A DNA stretch of 64,000 nucleotides from Paludibacter sp. (GCA_024710005.1 JANJVQ010000022.1:50305-114304); one strand, 5' to 3'; shown: positions 24,710 to 33,536, numbered from the stretch's first letter. The notes: generated by a model from the sequence alone, not told the origin. A program made the numbers and translations.

Positions 24710-25558
24710 ATTTACTATTGCCTCTTCCTTTTTCTTCTTCGGTGCCGGGAAATTGACATCGGTAATGGCATTTGTCGGACATACGATCACACATTCACGA
24801 CATAACTTACATTTATCATCGTGGATAAATGCTAAACTATTGTTAATGGTGATGGCTTCATGCGGACAAACCTTCTGGCATTTGGCACAACCGATACAGC
24901 CAACTTCACAGGCTTTTCGGGTAATATGCCCTTTATCTTCATTGCGGCAATTTACGTATACACGGCGACCTTTAGGACCCTTTTTCCTGAGCTCAATCAA
25001 CAACTTAGGACAAGCACGCACACAGGCTCCACAGGAAGTACATTTATCTTCATCCACTTCCGGAATTTTAGTAATAGGATTTACCTTTATGGCATCAAAT
25101 TCGCAGGAGAGCTCACAATCACCAAAGCCCAAACATCCCCAGGAACAATTGGTTTCGCCACTGTAAAGGTTATGGGCGATAAAACAATGCTTTACCCCAT
25201 CATATTCATTATTATGCGGACGATGCTCACAGGTTCCGTTACAACGAACAACAGCTACAGTCGGAGCCTTGGCTACAGCTACCTTGCCCAAAATCTCCGC
25301 CACTTTCTTCATGGTATCATTACCACCAACCGGACAAAACAAATCGCCCAACTCGTCCGATTTAACACAAGCATCGGCAAATCCGCGACAACCCGGGAAT
25401 CCACATCCACCACAATTCGCAGCAGGCAATGCTTCTTCAACCTCGTCTATCCGTGGATCCTCAAAAACGTGGAATTTCTTGGCGACAACATACAAAATAA
25501 CGGCTGCAACAGAACCTATTACCCCCAGGGTAATCAAAGAAATCAATACTAAATTCAT
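24707..25558 (-). CDS. rnfB: Rnf complex subunit B (ferredoxin-like)
   Basis: A 283-residue electron-entry subunit with one N-terminal membrane helix. The RnfB 4Fe-4S domain is CGGCGFPGC with downstream Cys (ADACVKSDELGDLFCP). After it come CSWGCLGFGDC and three ferredoxin motifs: CTSCGACVRACP, CIGCAKCQKVCP, CKLCRECVIVCP. It accepts electrons from reduced ferredoxin and passes them to the membrane subunits. It lies between rseC (28 bp upstream) and rnfC. The Lys/Glu-rich tail ends at array I. Confidence 0.97.
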   Translation of the reverse strand: MNLVLISLITLGVIGSVAAVILYVVAKKFHVFEDPRIDEVEEALPAANCGGCGFPGCRGFADACVKSDELGDLFCPVGGNDTMKKVAEILGKVAVAKAPTVAVVRCNGTCEHRPHNNEYDGVKHCFIAHNLYSGETNCSWGCLGFGDCELSCEFDAIKVNPITKIPEVDEDKCTSCGACVRACPKLLIELRKKGPKGRRVYVNCRNEDKGHITRKACEVGCIGCAKCQKVCPHEAITINNSLAFIHDDKCKLCRECVIVCPTNAITDVNFPAPKKKKEEAIVN

Positions 25559-25586
25559 GTGTTTCTCTATTGAATTTTATGCTCAT

Positions 25587-26006
25587 TCAAGCTCCATTCT
25601 TTTTGATCTGGAACTTTAATTTTGATTTTAATCTGGAATTAAAAAAAGATAATATAATGAAATAAGGAAGTAATGTACCCAGCGCAATGCTACCGGAAAT
25701 CGCCTCATTATCAATATAATTTTTGAGAATAAAAAGGGTGAGAAGGATAATTAAAAAGGGAATGACAAAAGCAAGTAAAACAGCAAACAATCCCATGGAG
25801 CTTTGTCCATATAAGGTTACCTGTTCACCAACTTTGTAATCAGAACCATCAGATTCGATGTCGACAAATTTATCTTTCATGTCGGCAGCCGAGCAGGCAC
25901 CTTTAGCATGACAACTACTACAGGCCGATTCCTGCAGTATTTGTACCCTGATGTGTCTTCCATCTATCTGGTGAATAACACCAGCATGTTCGATTAATTG
26001 GCTCAT
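25587..26006 (-). CDS. rseC: RseC/MucC family SoxR-reducing-system protein
   Basis: About 139 residues. The start is set at ATG 26006 (MSQLIEHAGVIHQIDG), because the track's extension runs over the promoter leader. The N-terminal domain has a Cys cluster (ACSSCHAKGACSA) that may bind FeS, followed by two membrane helices (LFAVLLAFVIPFLIILLTLF, and a second near the C-terminus). RseC proteins associate with Rnf/Rsx complexes. It is the first gene of the Rnf operon, directly behind a consensus promoter. Confidence 0.92.
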   Translation of the reverse strand: MSQLIEHAGVIHQIDGRHIRVQILQESACSSCHAKGACSAADMKDKFVDIESDGSDYKVGEQVTLYGQSSMGLFAVLLAFVIPFLIILLTLFILKNYIDNEAISGSIALGTLLPYFIILSFFNSRLKSKLKFQIKKNGA

Positions 26007-26035
26007 TTTGTAATCCCGACATTGCAATTCGGGCA

Positions 26036-26066
26036 CAAATGTACTATAAATTTTGAATTACCGCAA
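26036..26066 (-). promoter_or_regulatory. rseC-rnf operon promoter
   Basis: TTG (26064-26066), a 20-bp spacer and TACATTTG (26036-26043) on the minus strand. The expected start near 26030 gives a 5' leader of about 25 nt. Confidence 0.75.
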
Positions 26067-26088
26067 TAATAAATGATAAATATTTATA

Positions 26089-26116
26089 GCGGAAAGCGGA
26101 AAGCGGAGAGCGGAAA
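26089..26116. repeat. Heptamer array J
   Basis: Units GCGGAAA, GCGGAAA, GCGGAGA, GCGGAAA. It is the inverted partner of array K, about 80 bp away, so the serS transcript could form a stem of about 28 bp. Confidence 0.88.
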
Positions 26117-26198
26117 ACTAATGTTGTATTAATCTAAAATTTGTTACTCAGATGAATCTTTATTTCAAGATTAAACTGACTTAGTATACTACAGCACG

Positions 26199-26233
26199 TT
26201 TTTCGTTCTCCGCTCTCCGTTTTCCGCTTTAAT
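26199..26233. repeat. Heptamer array K, overlapping serS stop
   Basis: Units TTTTTCG, TTCTCCG, CTCTCCG, TTTTCCG, CTTTAAT. The serS stop codon (26229-26231) lies in the last unit. It is inverted relative to array J. Confidence 0.85.
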
Positions 26234-27500
26234 TTATTACATCAAATCCTGTATAAGAAACCAGCGCTGTCGGAATCCTGATTCCATCCGGAGTTTGGTT
26301 ATTCTCGAGCAGTGCCGCAACGATGCGGGGCAATGCAAGTGCACTACCATTGAGGGTATGACAAAGTTGGGTCTTTTTATCGTTACCTTTGAAACGGCAT
26401 TTGAGCCTGTTGGCCTGATAGCTTTCAAAATTTGAAACCGAGCTTACTTCCAACCAACGTTCCTGCGCAGCCGACCATACCTCAAAATCGAAAGTCAGTG
26501 CCGACGTGAAACTCATGTCACCACCACACAAACGCAGAATCCTCCAGGGAAGTTCTAATTTTTCAACGAGGGTTTGTACGTAACTTACCATCTCTGCAAG
26601 AGATTCATAAGACTTCTCCGGATGCTGAATCTGTACAATCTCCACTTTATCAAACTGATGCAGGCGGTTTAACCCGCGCACATCCTTACCGTAGGAACCC
26701 GCTTCCCTGCGGAAACAGGCTGAATAGGCTGTATTTCTAATGGGTAATTCGTTCTCACTGAGAATTACATCCCGGTAAATATTCGTCACCGGTACCTCAG
26801 CAGTCGGAATCAGGTATAAATCATCCAAAGTAGCATGATACATTTGTCCTTCTTTATCGGGCAACTGTCCTGTTCCGTATCCTGAAGCAGCATTCACCAC
26901 ATAAGGTGGTTGCACTTCCAGATAGCCGGCTTCACGCGCCTGATCGAGGAAGAAATTGATGAGGGCACGTTGCAATCGGGCGCCTTTGCCTTTGTAAACC
27001 GGAAAACCAGCACCTGATATCTTCACGCCTAACTCAAAATCAATCAAATCATACTTTTTAGCTAAATCCCAGTGCGGCAAAGCTCCTTCAGGCAATTGCG
27101 GCACAACCCCACCCGACCGTTCAATTACATTATCCTCAGCATGCTTACCTGCGGGGACAGAATCATGCGGCAGATTAGGAATCTGAACCAACAAATCATT
27201 CAATTGTTGCTCATAAGAAGCCTGTTTTTCTGTCAATTCCCGGATGGTTTCTTTCAACTCTGCTGTTTTTTCCTTGGCTGCATTCGCTTCATCTGTTTTA
27301 CCCTGTTTGAACAACATGCCGATTTCTTTCGACAAAGCATTAGATTGTGCCAGGGCATTATCAGCAGCAGTTTGGGTTTGCTTGCGTTGTTTGTCCAGCT
27401 CAACTACCTGAGCAATAATTTCTTCAGCTTTGAAATGCTTCTTAGCCAAACGGTCAATGACTTCAGCGGTATTTTCGGTGATGTATTTGAGTGTAAGCAT
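26229..27500 (-). CDS. serS: Seryl-tRNA synthetase
   Basis: A 423-residue class II synthetase. The N-terminal 100 residues form the long tRNA-binding coiled coil (LDKQRKQTQTAADNALAQSNALSKEIG). The catalytic core shows motif 2 (NTAYSACFRREAGSYGKDVRGLNRLHQF) and motif 3 (NGSALALPRIVAALLENNQ). Length is normal. Arrays J and K follow the stop as an inverted pair. The region upstream holds a large inverted repeat and no consensus promoter that I can place. Confidence 0.98.
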   Translation of the reverse strand: MLTLKYITENTAEVIDRLAKKHFKAEEIIAQVVELDKQRKQTQTAADNALAQSNALSKEIGMLFKQGKTDEANAAKEKTAELKETIRELTEKQASYEQQLNDLLVQIPNLPHDSVPAGKHAEDNVIERSGGVVPQLPEGALPHWDLAKKYDLIDFELGVKISGAGFPVYKGKGARLQRALINFFLDQAREAGYLEVQPPYVVNAASGYGTGQLPDKEGQMYHATLDDLYLIPTAEVPVTNIYRDVILSENELPIRNTAYSACFRREAGSYGKDVRGLNRLHQFDKVEIVQIQHPEKSYESLAEMVSYVQTLVEKLELPWRILRLCGGDMSFTSALTFDFEVWSAAQERWLEVSSVSNFESYQANRLKCRFKGNDKKTQLCHTLNGSALALPRIVAALLENNQTPDGIRIPTALVSYTGFDVIN

Positions 27501-27517
27501 TATTTTATGTTTTTTAT

Positions 27518-27646
27518 ACCATATAAGTCATATAAGTAACATATAAGCCTGATGTAATAAATTAATAACAAACAGTCTGATTTATAATGTATATCAATTA
27601 CTATTAAGAGTTATAACTTATATGTCGCTTATATGACTTATATGGT
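27518..27646. repeat. 30-bp inverted repeat of CATATAAG units upstream of serS
   Basis: Left arm 27518-27547 (ACCATATAAGTCATATAAG then ACATATAAG) and right arm 27617-27646 are inverted copies differing at about two positions, with a 69-bp centre. Each arm contains three ATATAAG motifs. It lies between the rpmA terminator and serS, in the serS upstream region. Confidence 0.8.
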
Positions 27647-27652
27647 GAATTT

Positions 27653-27701
27653 AAAAAAAATCTCCCGCAATTTTACACTACGGTAAAACAACAGGAGATT
27701 C
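27653..27701 (-). terminator. rplU-rpmA terminator
   Basis: Minus-strand stem AATCTCC/GGGAGATT with inner GTTTTAC/GTAAAAT pairing, followed by a run of T. It lies 41 bp after the rpmA stop. Confidence 0.85.
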
Positions 27702-27742
27702 GTTATTTTTAAGTCTTATAGCCTTTTCAGACTAAGGGCTTA

Positions 27743-28006
27743 TTAATTCGCTTCGATAGGTTTTACAGAAACGTAAGATTTGTTATCTCTTTTCTTTCTG
27801 AATTCCACGATACCGTCAACCAATGCGAATAAAGTATGGTCTTTACCTAATCCCATGTTTTCACCCGGGTGGTGTACTGTTCCGCGCTGACGAACGATGA
27901 TGTTACCTGCTTTGGCAAACTGACCACCGTAAATTTTCACTCCAAGTCGCTTACTTTCCGATTCACGACCGTTCTTCGAGCTACCAACTCCTTTCTTATG
28001 TGCCAT
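27743..28006 (-). CDS. rpmA: 50S ribosomal protein L27
   Basis: An 87-residue L27, a large-subunit protein near the peptidyl transferase centre. [29 protein letters not shown] and [23 protein letters not shown] are family signatures. It begins directly with MAHKKG, without the cleaved N-terminal extension seen in Firmicutes. It follows rplU by 24 bp and has its own terminator downstream. Confidence 0.98.
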   Translation of the reverse strand: MAHKKGVGSSKNGRESESKRLGVKIYGGQFAKAGNIIVRQRGTVHHPGENMGLGKDHTLFALVDGIVEFRKKRDNKSYVSVKPIEAN

Positions 28007-28030
28007 TTTCTCTAATTTTTAATCGGTTAA

Positions 28031-28345
28031 TTAAGCTACAATCTCTTTAATTTTTAACTCGGTAAAATCCTGACGGTGACCGTTGCGTTTACGATATCCC
28101 TTGCGACGTTTTTTATGAAAAACAATCACTTTTTCACCACGCAGGTGCGATACCACTTCACAAACCACTTTTGCACCTTCAACAACGGGAGTACCTACAG
28201 TAACTGCACCGGCATTGTCAACGAGCAAAACTTTATCAAACTCAACTTCTGAAGCAATCTCAGCTTCATTCATACGGTGTACATACAGTTTTTTTCCGGC
28301 TTCCACCTTAAACTGCTGACCCAAAATTTCTACAATTGCGTACAT
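28031..28345 (-). CDS. rplU: 50S ribosomal protein L21
   Basis: A 104-residue L21 that binds 23S rRNA. The opening [25 protein letters not shown] and the end [24 protein letters not shown] are characteristic. It is the first gene of the rplU-rpmA operon. Its leader of about 75 nt contains a small self-complementary GCAGCGCTGC that might act in regulation, but this is speculative. Confidence 0.98.
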   Translation of the reverse strand: MYAIVEILGQQFKVEAGKKLYVHRMNEAEIASEVEFDKVLLVDNAGAVTVGTPVVEGAKVVCEVVSHLRGEKVIVFHKKRRKGYRKRNGHRQDFTELKIKEIVA

Positions 28346-28424
28346 CTTATTGTGTATTATAATTACATCGGGAAGGTGAGTTGCCTGAGGCAGCGCTGCT
28401 TAAAACCCTCTTCGAAACGGAGCG

Positions 28425-28456
28425 CAAAGATAAAAAATGTTTTTCGATTATACAAA
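28425..28456 (-). promoter_or_regulatory. rplU-rpmA promoter
   Basis: TTTG (28453-28456), a 20-bp spacer and TATCTTTG (28425-28432): a full match to the Bacteroidota consensus. Confidence 0.85.
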
Positions 28457-28463
28457 CTTCATC

Positions 28464-30089
28464 TTATTTTTTTACTCTATTGGAATCTTCGACCGACTTT
28501 GGGATAGTTGACTCATTGCCATCTCTTTCAGCCCGGTAATGCGGCGACATGATTTCAATACCTTTTTCGGCGCATACATCCAAAATATGTTGATGTAATT
28601 CTGAATAAATCGGGGCCAGTGCATTCGACTCGGATGTGTATACGTTTAATTGATATGACACATAAAAATCATCGAGACTGGTTTGCAATACGAAAGGTTT
28701 TTTATTTTGCATCAGGCTTCCAGTCCTGGCAGCAGCCTCCAACAAGGCTTCATGCATTGTCTTCCAGTGCACATCGTATCCGATTGTGACAGTCGTATGT
28801 ATAATCAACCCCTCTTCTTTCGCCATCGCAGAATAATTAGTTGTATTACCCGATAAAACGGCTGAATTAGGAATCGTTATTTCTTCATTTTTAATGGTCC
28901 TTAAACGGGTAACCAGCAGGTTTTTTTCTACCACATCTCCTGTAACATCACCCAATTTTATCCGGTCGCCTATTTTAAACGGACGCATGTAAGTAATCAC
29001 CAATCCGGCTACCATGTTACTGATTGCACTTGATGATCCCAAAGACACCAACAAGCCCAGGAATACAGAAACTCCCTGGAAAATGGGCGAGTTTGATCCA
29101 GGTAATTTTGGAAAAATCATAACCAACATAAAGGCATACAAAAGAAATTTAATTATACTAAATGTTGGTATAGCCCAATCAGCATGAAAACCGGAAATCT
29201 TTAATTTTTCTGCTTCAATCTCAGTGAAAATGTATTTAACAAATTTTATCAGGTAATTAAACACAAAATAAATCACTATAATTGTAAACAAATTTGGCAG
29301 ATAATTCCAAATTGAAATCAAAATACTCTTTAATGGACTCCAGAGTAACTCAAATAAGGTTGCCGCCCATCCTCTTGAAAAAGGAAAAATACTGAAAATT
29401 AAGGGTAGTAAAAGGTAAATCAGAATAATTATGATTGCCCATTTAAATATCTTAAGCAGCCAAAAAACAACATTTAGTTCCTGTTCTGCCGTCAGAAAAG
29501 TATAATCTTTATAAGAAAGGTTCTTAAGCCATCTATCTTTATTGTCTGATATCCGTTTCTCAACATACTGATGTCCACGTTTGATAAGTCTTATCATCAA
29601 CCAGATTCCCGCCAACACCAACAACACCAAACCGATACGGATGATTACAGTAAGAAAGCTCCTGTCTTTCCTGGTATTTTCAAATGCTGCCTGAATCAGT
29701 TTAATGTACTCATCTGCCAGCTCCTGACTACTAACACCCTTATTCACAACATCATTCTCCGATACACTCATGATGATGATTTCACCACAAATTATATCTA
29801 CATAACTCCCGCTTTGACTTGTCGTAATCTTATTATTACTAAAGTAGTCATCATCAAATATTTTTTCAAGTCTTAAAGTAATTTTTTCTGCTCTTTCCTC
29901 AGCAGTCAGAGATCCTTGCCGGCTGTCGATGTAAAACAGCGTATCTACATAAAAAACAACCGGATAGGCCTTTTGGGTTTCACTACCCGTTTCTGAAACA
30001 ACTAACTGGTCAGACGAAGTATTTTGTGCAAAAGAATCGAAAATAAAGAACGTGCACAAAAAAAAGAACAAATACAGGAATTTTCTCAT
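28464..30089 (-). CDS. MscS family mechanosensitive ion channel
   Basis: About 541 residues. The ATG at 30089 gives a clean signal peptide (FLYLFFFLCTFFIFDSFAQ); the track's longer start does not. A periplasmic N-domain of about 130 residues is followed by about five membrane helices. The MscS pore helix and beta domain follow, marked by LVSLGSSSAISNMVAGLVITYMRPFKIGDRIKLGDVTGDVVEK and IPNSAVLSGNTTNYS. Such channels release solutes on hypo-osmotic shock; this is a larger MscS subtype. The Lys/Arg and Ser-rich tail is short. Its promoter lies within the end of trpA. Confidence 0.93.
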   Translation of the reverse strand: MRKFLYLFFFLCTFFIFDSFAQNTSSDQLVVSETGSETQKAYPVVFYVDTLFYIDSRQGSLTAEERAEKITLRLEKIFDDDYFSNNKITTSQSGSYVDIICGEIIIMSVSENDVVNKGVSSQELADEYIKLIQAAFENTRKDRSFLTVIIRIGLVLLVLAGIWLMIRLIKRGHQYVEKRISDNKDRWLKNLSYKDYTFLTAEQELNVVFWLLKIFKWAIIIILIYLLLPLIFSIFPFSRGWAATLFELLWSPLKSILISIWNYLPNLFTIIVIYFVFNYLIKFVKYIFTEIEAEKLKISGFHADWAIPTFSIIKFLLYAFMLVMIFPKLPGSNSPIFQGVSVFLGLLVSLGSSSAISNMVAGLVITYMRPFKIGDRIKLGDVTGDVVEKNLLVTRLRTIKNEEITIPNSAVLSGNTTNYSAMAKEEGLIIHTTVTIGYDVHWKTMHEALLEAAARTGSLMQNKKPFVLQTSLDDFYVSYQLNVYTSESNALAPIYSELHQHILDVCAEKGIEIMSPHYRAERDGNESTIPKSVEDSNRVKK

Positions 30090-30113
30090 GGCAGTCCGAA
30101 TTTGATTACCTGA

Positions 30114-30143
30114 CAAAAATAACTATTTTTTGAGATTATCCAA
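30114..30143 (-). promoter_or_regulatory. Promoter of MscS gene inside trpA 3' end
   Basis: TTG (30141-30143), a 19-bp spacer and TATTTTTG (30114-30121). The channel gene could thus be expressed independently of the trp operon. Confidence 0.6.
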
Positions 30144-30893
30144 CAAAACTTCTACGGCAGTGCCAATTTGATGCTGTTCGCCGAGGGTTTTGATGAAAGC
30201 CGAACCTATAATTGCTCCTGAGGCATGTTGATTGACCATTTCGAGGGTTGCTTTATTAGAAACCCCAAAACCAATCAACCTTGGATTTTTCAATCCCATG
30301 GCATTGATGCGATTGAAATAGGCAATGCGACTGTCGAACGATTGTTGAGTGCCGGTCACGGCTGCCGAAGAAACCATGTAGATAAATCCGTTTGTATGTT
30401 CATCGATTTCACGGATTCTGCCTTCAGAAGTTTCAGGTGTAATCAGAAAAATGAATTTCAGATTAAAACTTTCAGCAATAAGTTTGTATTCAGCCAAATA
30501 ATCCGACATAGGCAGATCCGGTATAATCATGCCGTCCACACCAACCCGACTGCACTCCCGGCAAAAGTTTTCAAAACCGAATTGCATCACGGGGTTGAGA
30601 TAACCCATCATCACCAATGGAATTTGGATTTCCCGGCGTATATCGGTCAACTGACTGAACAACTTGCGAATGCTCATGCCATTTTGCAGGGCTTCATGGC
30701 TCGACTGCTGAATAACAGGTCCGTCAGCCATCGGATCGGAAAACGGAATCCCTATTTCGACCAAATCAACACCATTTGCCTGTAATGCTTTTAGTACCGG
30801 CACTGTATCTTCTAATTGTGGGAAACCGGCTGTAAAATAAACTGAAAGAATATTCTTCTGTTTCTTTTCGAACAATTGATTGATTCTATTCAT
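30123..30893 (-). CDS. trpA: Tryptophan synthase alpha chain
   Basis: A 256-residue TIM barrel that cleaves indole-3-glycerol phosphate to indole. The catalytic Glu lies in VDLVEIGIPFSDPMADGPVIQ and the second acid in GVDGMIIPDLP. The phosphate-binding end GFGVSNKATL and GAIIGSAF are present. Its ATG overlaps the trpF stop by 4 bp (translational coupling). It is the last gene of trpBEGDCFA. Confidence 0.97.
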   Translation of the reverse strand: MNRINQLFEKKQKNILSVYFTAGFPQLEDTVPVLKALQANGVDLVEIGIPFSDPMADGPVIQQSSHEALQNGMSIRKLFSQLTDIRREIQIPLVMMGYLNPVMQFGFENFCRECSRVGVDGMIIPDLPMSDYLAEYKLIAESFNLKFIFLITPETSEGRIREIDEHTNGFIYMVSSAAVTGTQQSFDSRIAYFNRINAMGLKNPRLIGFGVSNKATLEMVNQHASGAIIGSAFIKTLGEQHQIGTAVEVLLDNLKK

Positions 30894-31519
30894 AACTCGT
30901 TAAGCTGTTTGATAAATTGTTGTAATAATTCATAATCTTTGATTGCCGGAGCAGTTTCGAATCTGCTGTTTAAATCAACTCCCCTGAAATATGGATGATT
31001 GATCTTTTGTATCTCGCAGACATCATCCGAACCAATTCCCCCACTGAGGAAAAAAGGGGTATCTCCATGATAAACATCAAGTAAACTCCAGTCAAACTTG
31101 GAGCCTGATCCTCCGTAAGAAGCTGTCTTCGTATCAAACAAGAAATAATCGACCTGACGATTATAACGCGCTGCATTTTTAAAATCTTCAGCTGAATGTA
31201 TTTGAAAAGCTTTCAATACTATTAAACCTTTATTTTTCAGGAAACTGCAAAGATCAACTGACTCATCTCCATGTAACTGTACTGCCTGCAAATCGTATAA
31301 TTCCACCTTTTGCATGATATCTTCTTCGGAAGCATTGACAAAAACCCCGGTTTTTGTCGTGTTCTGACCAAATCTGATATGCTTTAGCGCTTCAGGTGAT
31401 GATACATACCTTGGAGATTGAGGATAGAAAATGAATCCCATAAAATCAGGAGTGAGTGTCAACACTTCACGTATGTTGTCAGCATCGCGCATGCCGCATA
31501 TTTTAATTAAAACATTCAT
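30890..31519 (-). CDS. trpF: Phosphoribosylanthranilate isomerase
   Basis: A 209-residue TIM barrel performing the Amadori rearrangement of PRA. KICGMRDADNIREV carries the catalytic Cys, and the catalytic Asp lies in FLFDTKTASYGGSGSKFDWSLL. It is a separate protein, not fused to TrpC. It follows trpC after 26 bp that contain part of heptamer array L, and overlaps trpA by 4 bp. Confidence 0.96.
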   Translation of the reverse strand: MNVLIKICGMRDADNIREVLTLTPDFMGFIFYPQSPRYVSSPEALKHIRFGQNTTKTGVFVNASEEDIMQKVELYDLQAVQLHGDESVDLCSFLKNKGLIVLKAFQIHSAEDFKNAARYNRQVDYFLFDTKTASYGGSGSKFDWSLLDVYHGDTPFFLSGGIGSDDVCEIQKINHPYFRGVDLNSRFETAPAIKDYELLQQFIKQLNEL

Positions 31520-31526
31520 TTTTTCA

Positions 31527-31554
31527 AGTGGTGAGTGGTCAATGGTCAGTGGTT
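31527..31554. repeat. Heptamer array L across trpC stop
   Basis: Units AGTGGTG, AGTGGTC, AATGGTC, AGTGGTT. The trpC stop codon (31546-31548) lies inside, so the last codons of trpC (RTNH) are partly array sequence. Confidence 0.82.
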
Positions 31555-32340
31555 AGTTCGTTTTTTTAGTTTCTCAACAAAACTGGTTAATGCTTTTGCA
31601 GGATTTAGTTCTTTCATGAAGTTTTCTCCCATCAGAAAGCCCTGATATCCTGCATTTTTAAGCACATTAACCGTTTCAGGAGAAGAAATGCCACTTTCAC
31701 TTATTTTGACAAATTGATCCGGAATCAATCCTGCCAGTTCAAGCGAAACATTTGTACTGACTTCAAAAGTTTTTAAATTACGGTTGTTCACACCTACCAT
31801 ATCCACAAAATCATTGATATATACAAGTTCTTCCCTGTTATGAATTTCCAGTAACACTTCCAGCGACAACGCTTTTGCCTGCCGGGCAAGCTCGAGCGTA
31901 TCATCTACTGTTAACGCCGCTGCAATCAATAAAATCACATCAGCTCCCATCGCTTTTGCTTCGAATAACTGATAAACATCAATGATAAAATCCTTACGCA
32001 GGATGGGACAATGCACATGCGGACGGGCTGCTGTCAGGTCTTCAGGTACGCCGCCGAAATACTTGCTGTCGGTCAAAACAGAAATGCCGGCTGCCCCTGC
32101 TTCATCATATCCCGAAGTAATCTCCACCACGTCCGCCTCTTCGTGTATCCAACCTTTCGAAGGTGATTTTCTTTTAAACTCAGCTATAATGCCTGAAGAT
32201 GATGCAATCAACCTGTCTTTCAGAGAAATGCATTTTCTACTGAAATAGGGTGCGGTTCGTAAATCATCAATCGTTACTAATTTTTTACGATTTGCAACTT
32301 CTGTTTTTTTATCTGCAATTATGTTGTCTAATATCGTCAT
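31546..32340 (-). CDS. trpC: Indole-3-glycerol phosphate synthase
   Basis: A 264-residue TIM barrel. Catalytic Glu and Lys motifs are visible: IAEFKRKSPSKGWI, ISVLTDSKYFGG, ILRKDFIIDVYQ and VGVNNRNLKTFEV, with SESGI near the end. The length is normal for a monofunctional enzyme. The C-terminus KKRTNH is overlapped by array L. A perfect hairpin lies in the short spacer to upstream trpD. Confidence 0.97.
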   Translation of the reverse strand: MTILDNIIADKKTEVANRKKLVTIDDLRTAPYFSRKCISLKDRLIASSSGIIAEFKRKSPSKGWIHEEADVVEITSGYDEAGAAGISVLTDSKYFGGVPEDLTAARPHVHCPILRKDFIIDVYQLFEAKAMGADVILLIAAALTVDDTLELARQAKALSLEVLLEIHNREELVYINDFVDMVGVNNRNLKTFEVSTNVSLELAGLIPDQFVKISESGISSPETVNVLKNAGYQGFLMGENFMKELNPAKALTSFVEKLKKRTNH

Positions 32341-32363
32341 GCCTCCTTAATTATACATTATTT

Positions 32364-32382
32364 GGGCGCAAGGGTTGCGCCC
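32364..32382 (-). repeat. Hairpin GGGCGCAA/TTGCGCCC in trpD-trpC spacer
   Basis: A perfect 8-bp stem with a 3-nt loop, flanked by CCTACG. The same GCGCAA...TTGCGCC module recurs at 33446 and, decayed, at about 34180. Confidence 0.75.
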
Positions 32383-32394
32383 CTACGTTTTCTG

Positions 32395-33390
32395 TTAATT
32401 GTATATTTCAATAAATTTCCGAAACGCATTGATTGCCGATCCACTTTGCAGCGATTCCATGGCTTCTGTTTTACAATCTTCGATTGATTTAAGCGGACAA
32501 CGGGTCTGGATTGCCAAAGCGGCATTGATAATCACCGCATCTCTTTGTGCAGTTGAAGCTTTATTCTCAAGCACATTCAGGAAAATTGCCGCAGCATCCT
32601 GTACAGTTGCACCGCCCCATAAAGCCTGTTGTTCAATCTTATTAAAGCCCAATTCTTCCGGAGTAAAAATAAATTCGCCTGTATTGTTTACTACCTTAGT
32701 GGTATCTGTCAGCGATATTTCATCATAACCATCCAAGCTGTGTACGATGCTATACTGAGCACCTAAACGTTGATAGATATAGCTATACAACCGCATCATC
32801 TTCAGGTTATAAACACCCAAACACTGATATTTGGGTTGCGCCGGATTGATAAGGGGTCCGAGCACATTGAAGAATGTTCGCACACCCAGATTTTTCCTCA
32901 CCGGCGCCACATGTTTCATCGCAGGATTGAAAATAGGTGCATGCAAATAAGCAAAACCCGAACCATCCAAAGATGTTTTCAAGACTGACTCATCCGTAGT
33001 AAATTTTGCACCAAAATATTCGAGTACATTGGAGGAACCACTCACTGATGTTGCTCCATAGTTGCCGTGCTTGGCGACTTTATAACCGGCGCCTGCCACC
33101 ACAAAACAAGCAGCAGTTGAGATATTGAAAGTGTTTTTTCCATCACCTCCTGTCCCTACAATATCCATAATCCCGAAGTCCGACAAATCAACCTTCACAG
33201 CCATGGAAAGCAAAGCATCCCTGAACCCGATGATTTCATCCAATTCAATGCTACGCATCAGGTACACCGAGATAAAAGCAGCAATCTGCGCCTCGTTGTA
33301 TAATCCTGCTGCCATATTGGTCATCACCTCTGTGGCCTCATTCCTCGATAAGGATTGATGATCGAATAATCTGTTTAAAATTTGTTTCAT
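32395..33390 (-). CDS. trpD: Anthranilate phosphoribosyltransferase
   Basis: A 331-residue enzyme joining anthranilate and PRPP. The signature DIVGTGGDGKNTFNISTAACFVVAGAG, the KHGNYGATSVSGSSNVLE block and the ARKNLG-like PVRKNLGVRTFFNVLGPLINP are intact. It is not fused to trpG. It lies after the trpG-trpD spacer that holds two hairpins and array M. Confidence 0.97.
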   Translation of the reverse strand: MKQILNRLFDHQSLSRNEATEVMTNMAAGLYNEAQIAAFISVYLMRSIELDEIIGFRDALLSMAVKVDLSDFGIMDIVGTGGDGKNTFNISTAACFVVAGAGYKVAKHGNYGATSVSGSSNVLEYFGAKFTTDESVLKTSLDGSGFAYLHAPIFNPAMKHVAPVRKNLGVRTFFNVLGPLINPAQPKYQCLGVYNLKMMRLYSYIYQRLGAQYSIVHSLDGYDEISLTDTTKVVNNTGEFIFTPEELGFNKIEQQALWGGATVQDAAAIFLNVLENKASTAQRDAVIINAALAIQTRCPLKSIEDCKTEAMESLQSGSAINAFRKFIEIYN

Positions 33391-33417
33391 GTTTTTATAT
33401 TTATGTCTAATTTATCC

Positions 33418-33462
33418 CCCGCCAGTGAACTGGCGGGCCAGACAGGGCGCAAGCATTGCGCC
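33418..33462 (-). repeat. Two hairpins in trpG-trpD spacer
   Basis: CCCGCCAGT/ACTGGCGGG (33418-33437, 9-bp stem, 2-nt loop) is followed by GGCGCAA/TTGCGCC (33446-33462). The same pair recurs in the trpE-trpG spacer, making a 50-bp direct repeat. Confidence 0.82.
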
Positions 33463-33536
33463 TACGGCCTACGGTCTCCGCTTTCCGTTCTCCGCTATTC
33501 GCTATTCACTATTCACTATTCACTATTCGCTAATAA
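33460..33536. repeat. Heptamer array M, abutting trpG stop
   Basis: Eleven heptamers in register: GCCTACG (two), GTCTCCG, CTTTCCG, TTCTCCG, CTATTCG, CTATTCA (three), CTATTCG, CTAATAA. It ends at the base before the trpG stop codon (33537-33539). Confidence 0.92.

Noticed and set aside
20205-25558. Na+-translocating NADH:quinone reductase (Nqr) instead of Rnf
   Set aside because: Presence of RnfB and RnfC ferredoxin-type subunits and rseC, with order B-C-D-G-E-A, identifies Rnf.
33418-33462. Intrinsic terminator in the trp operon
   Set aside because: No T tract follows the stems in the direction of transcription, and the downstream trp genes need read-through.
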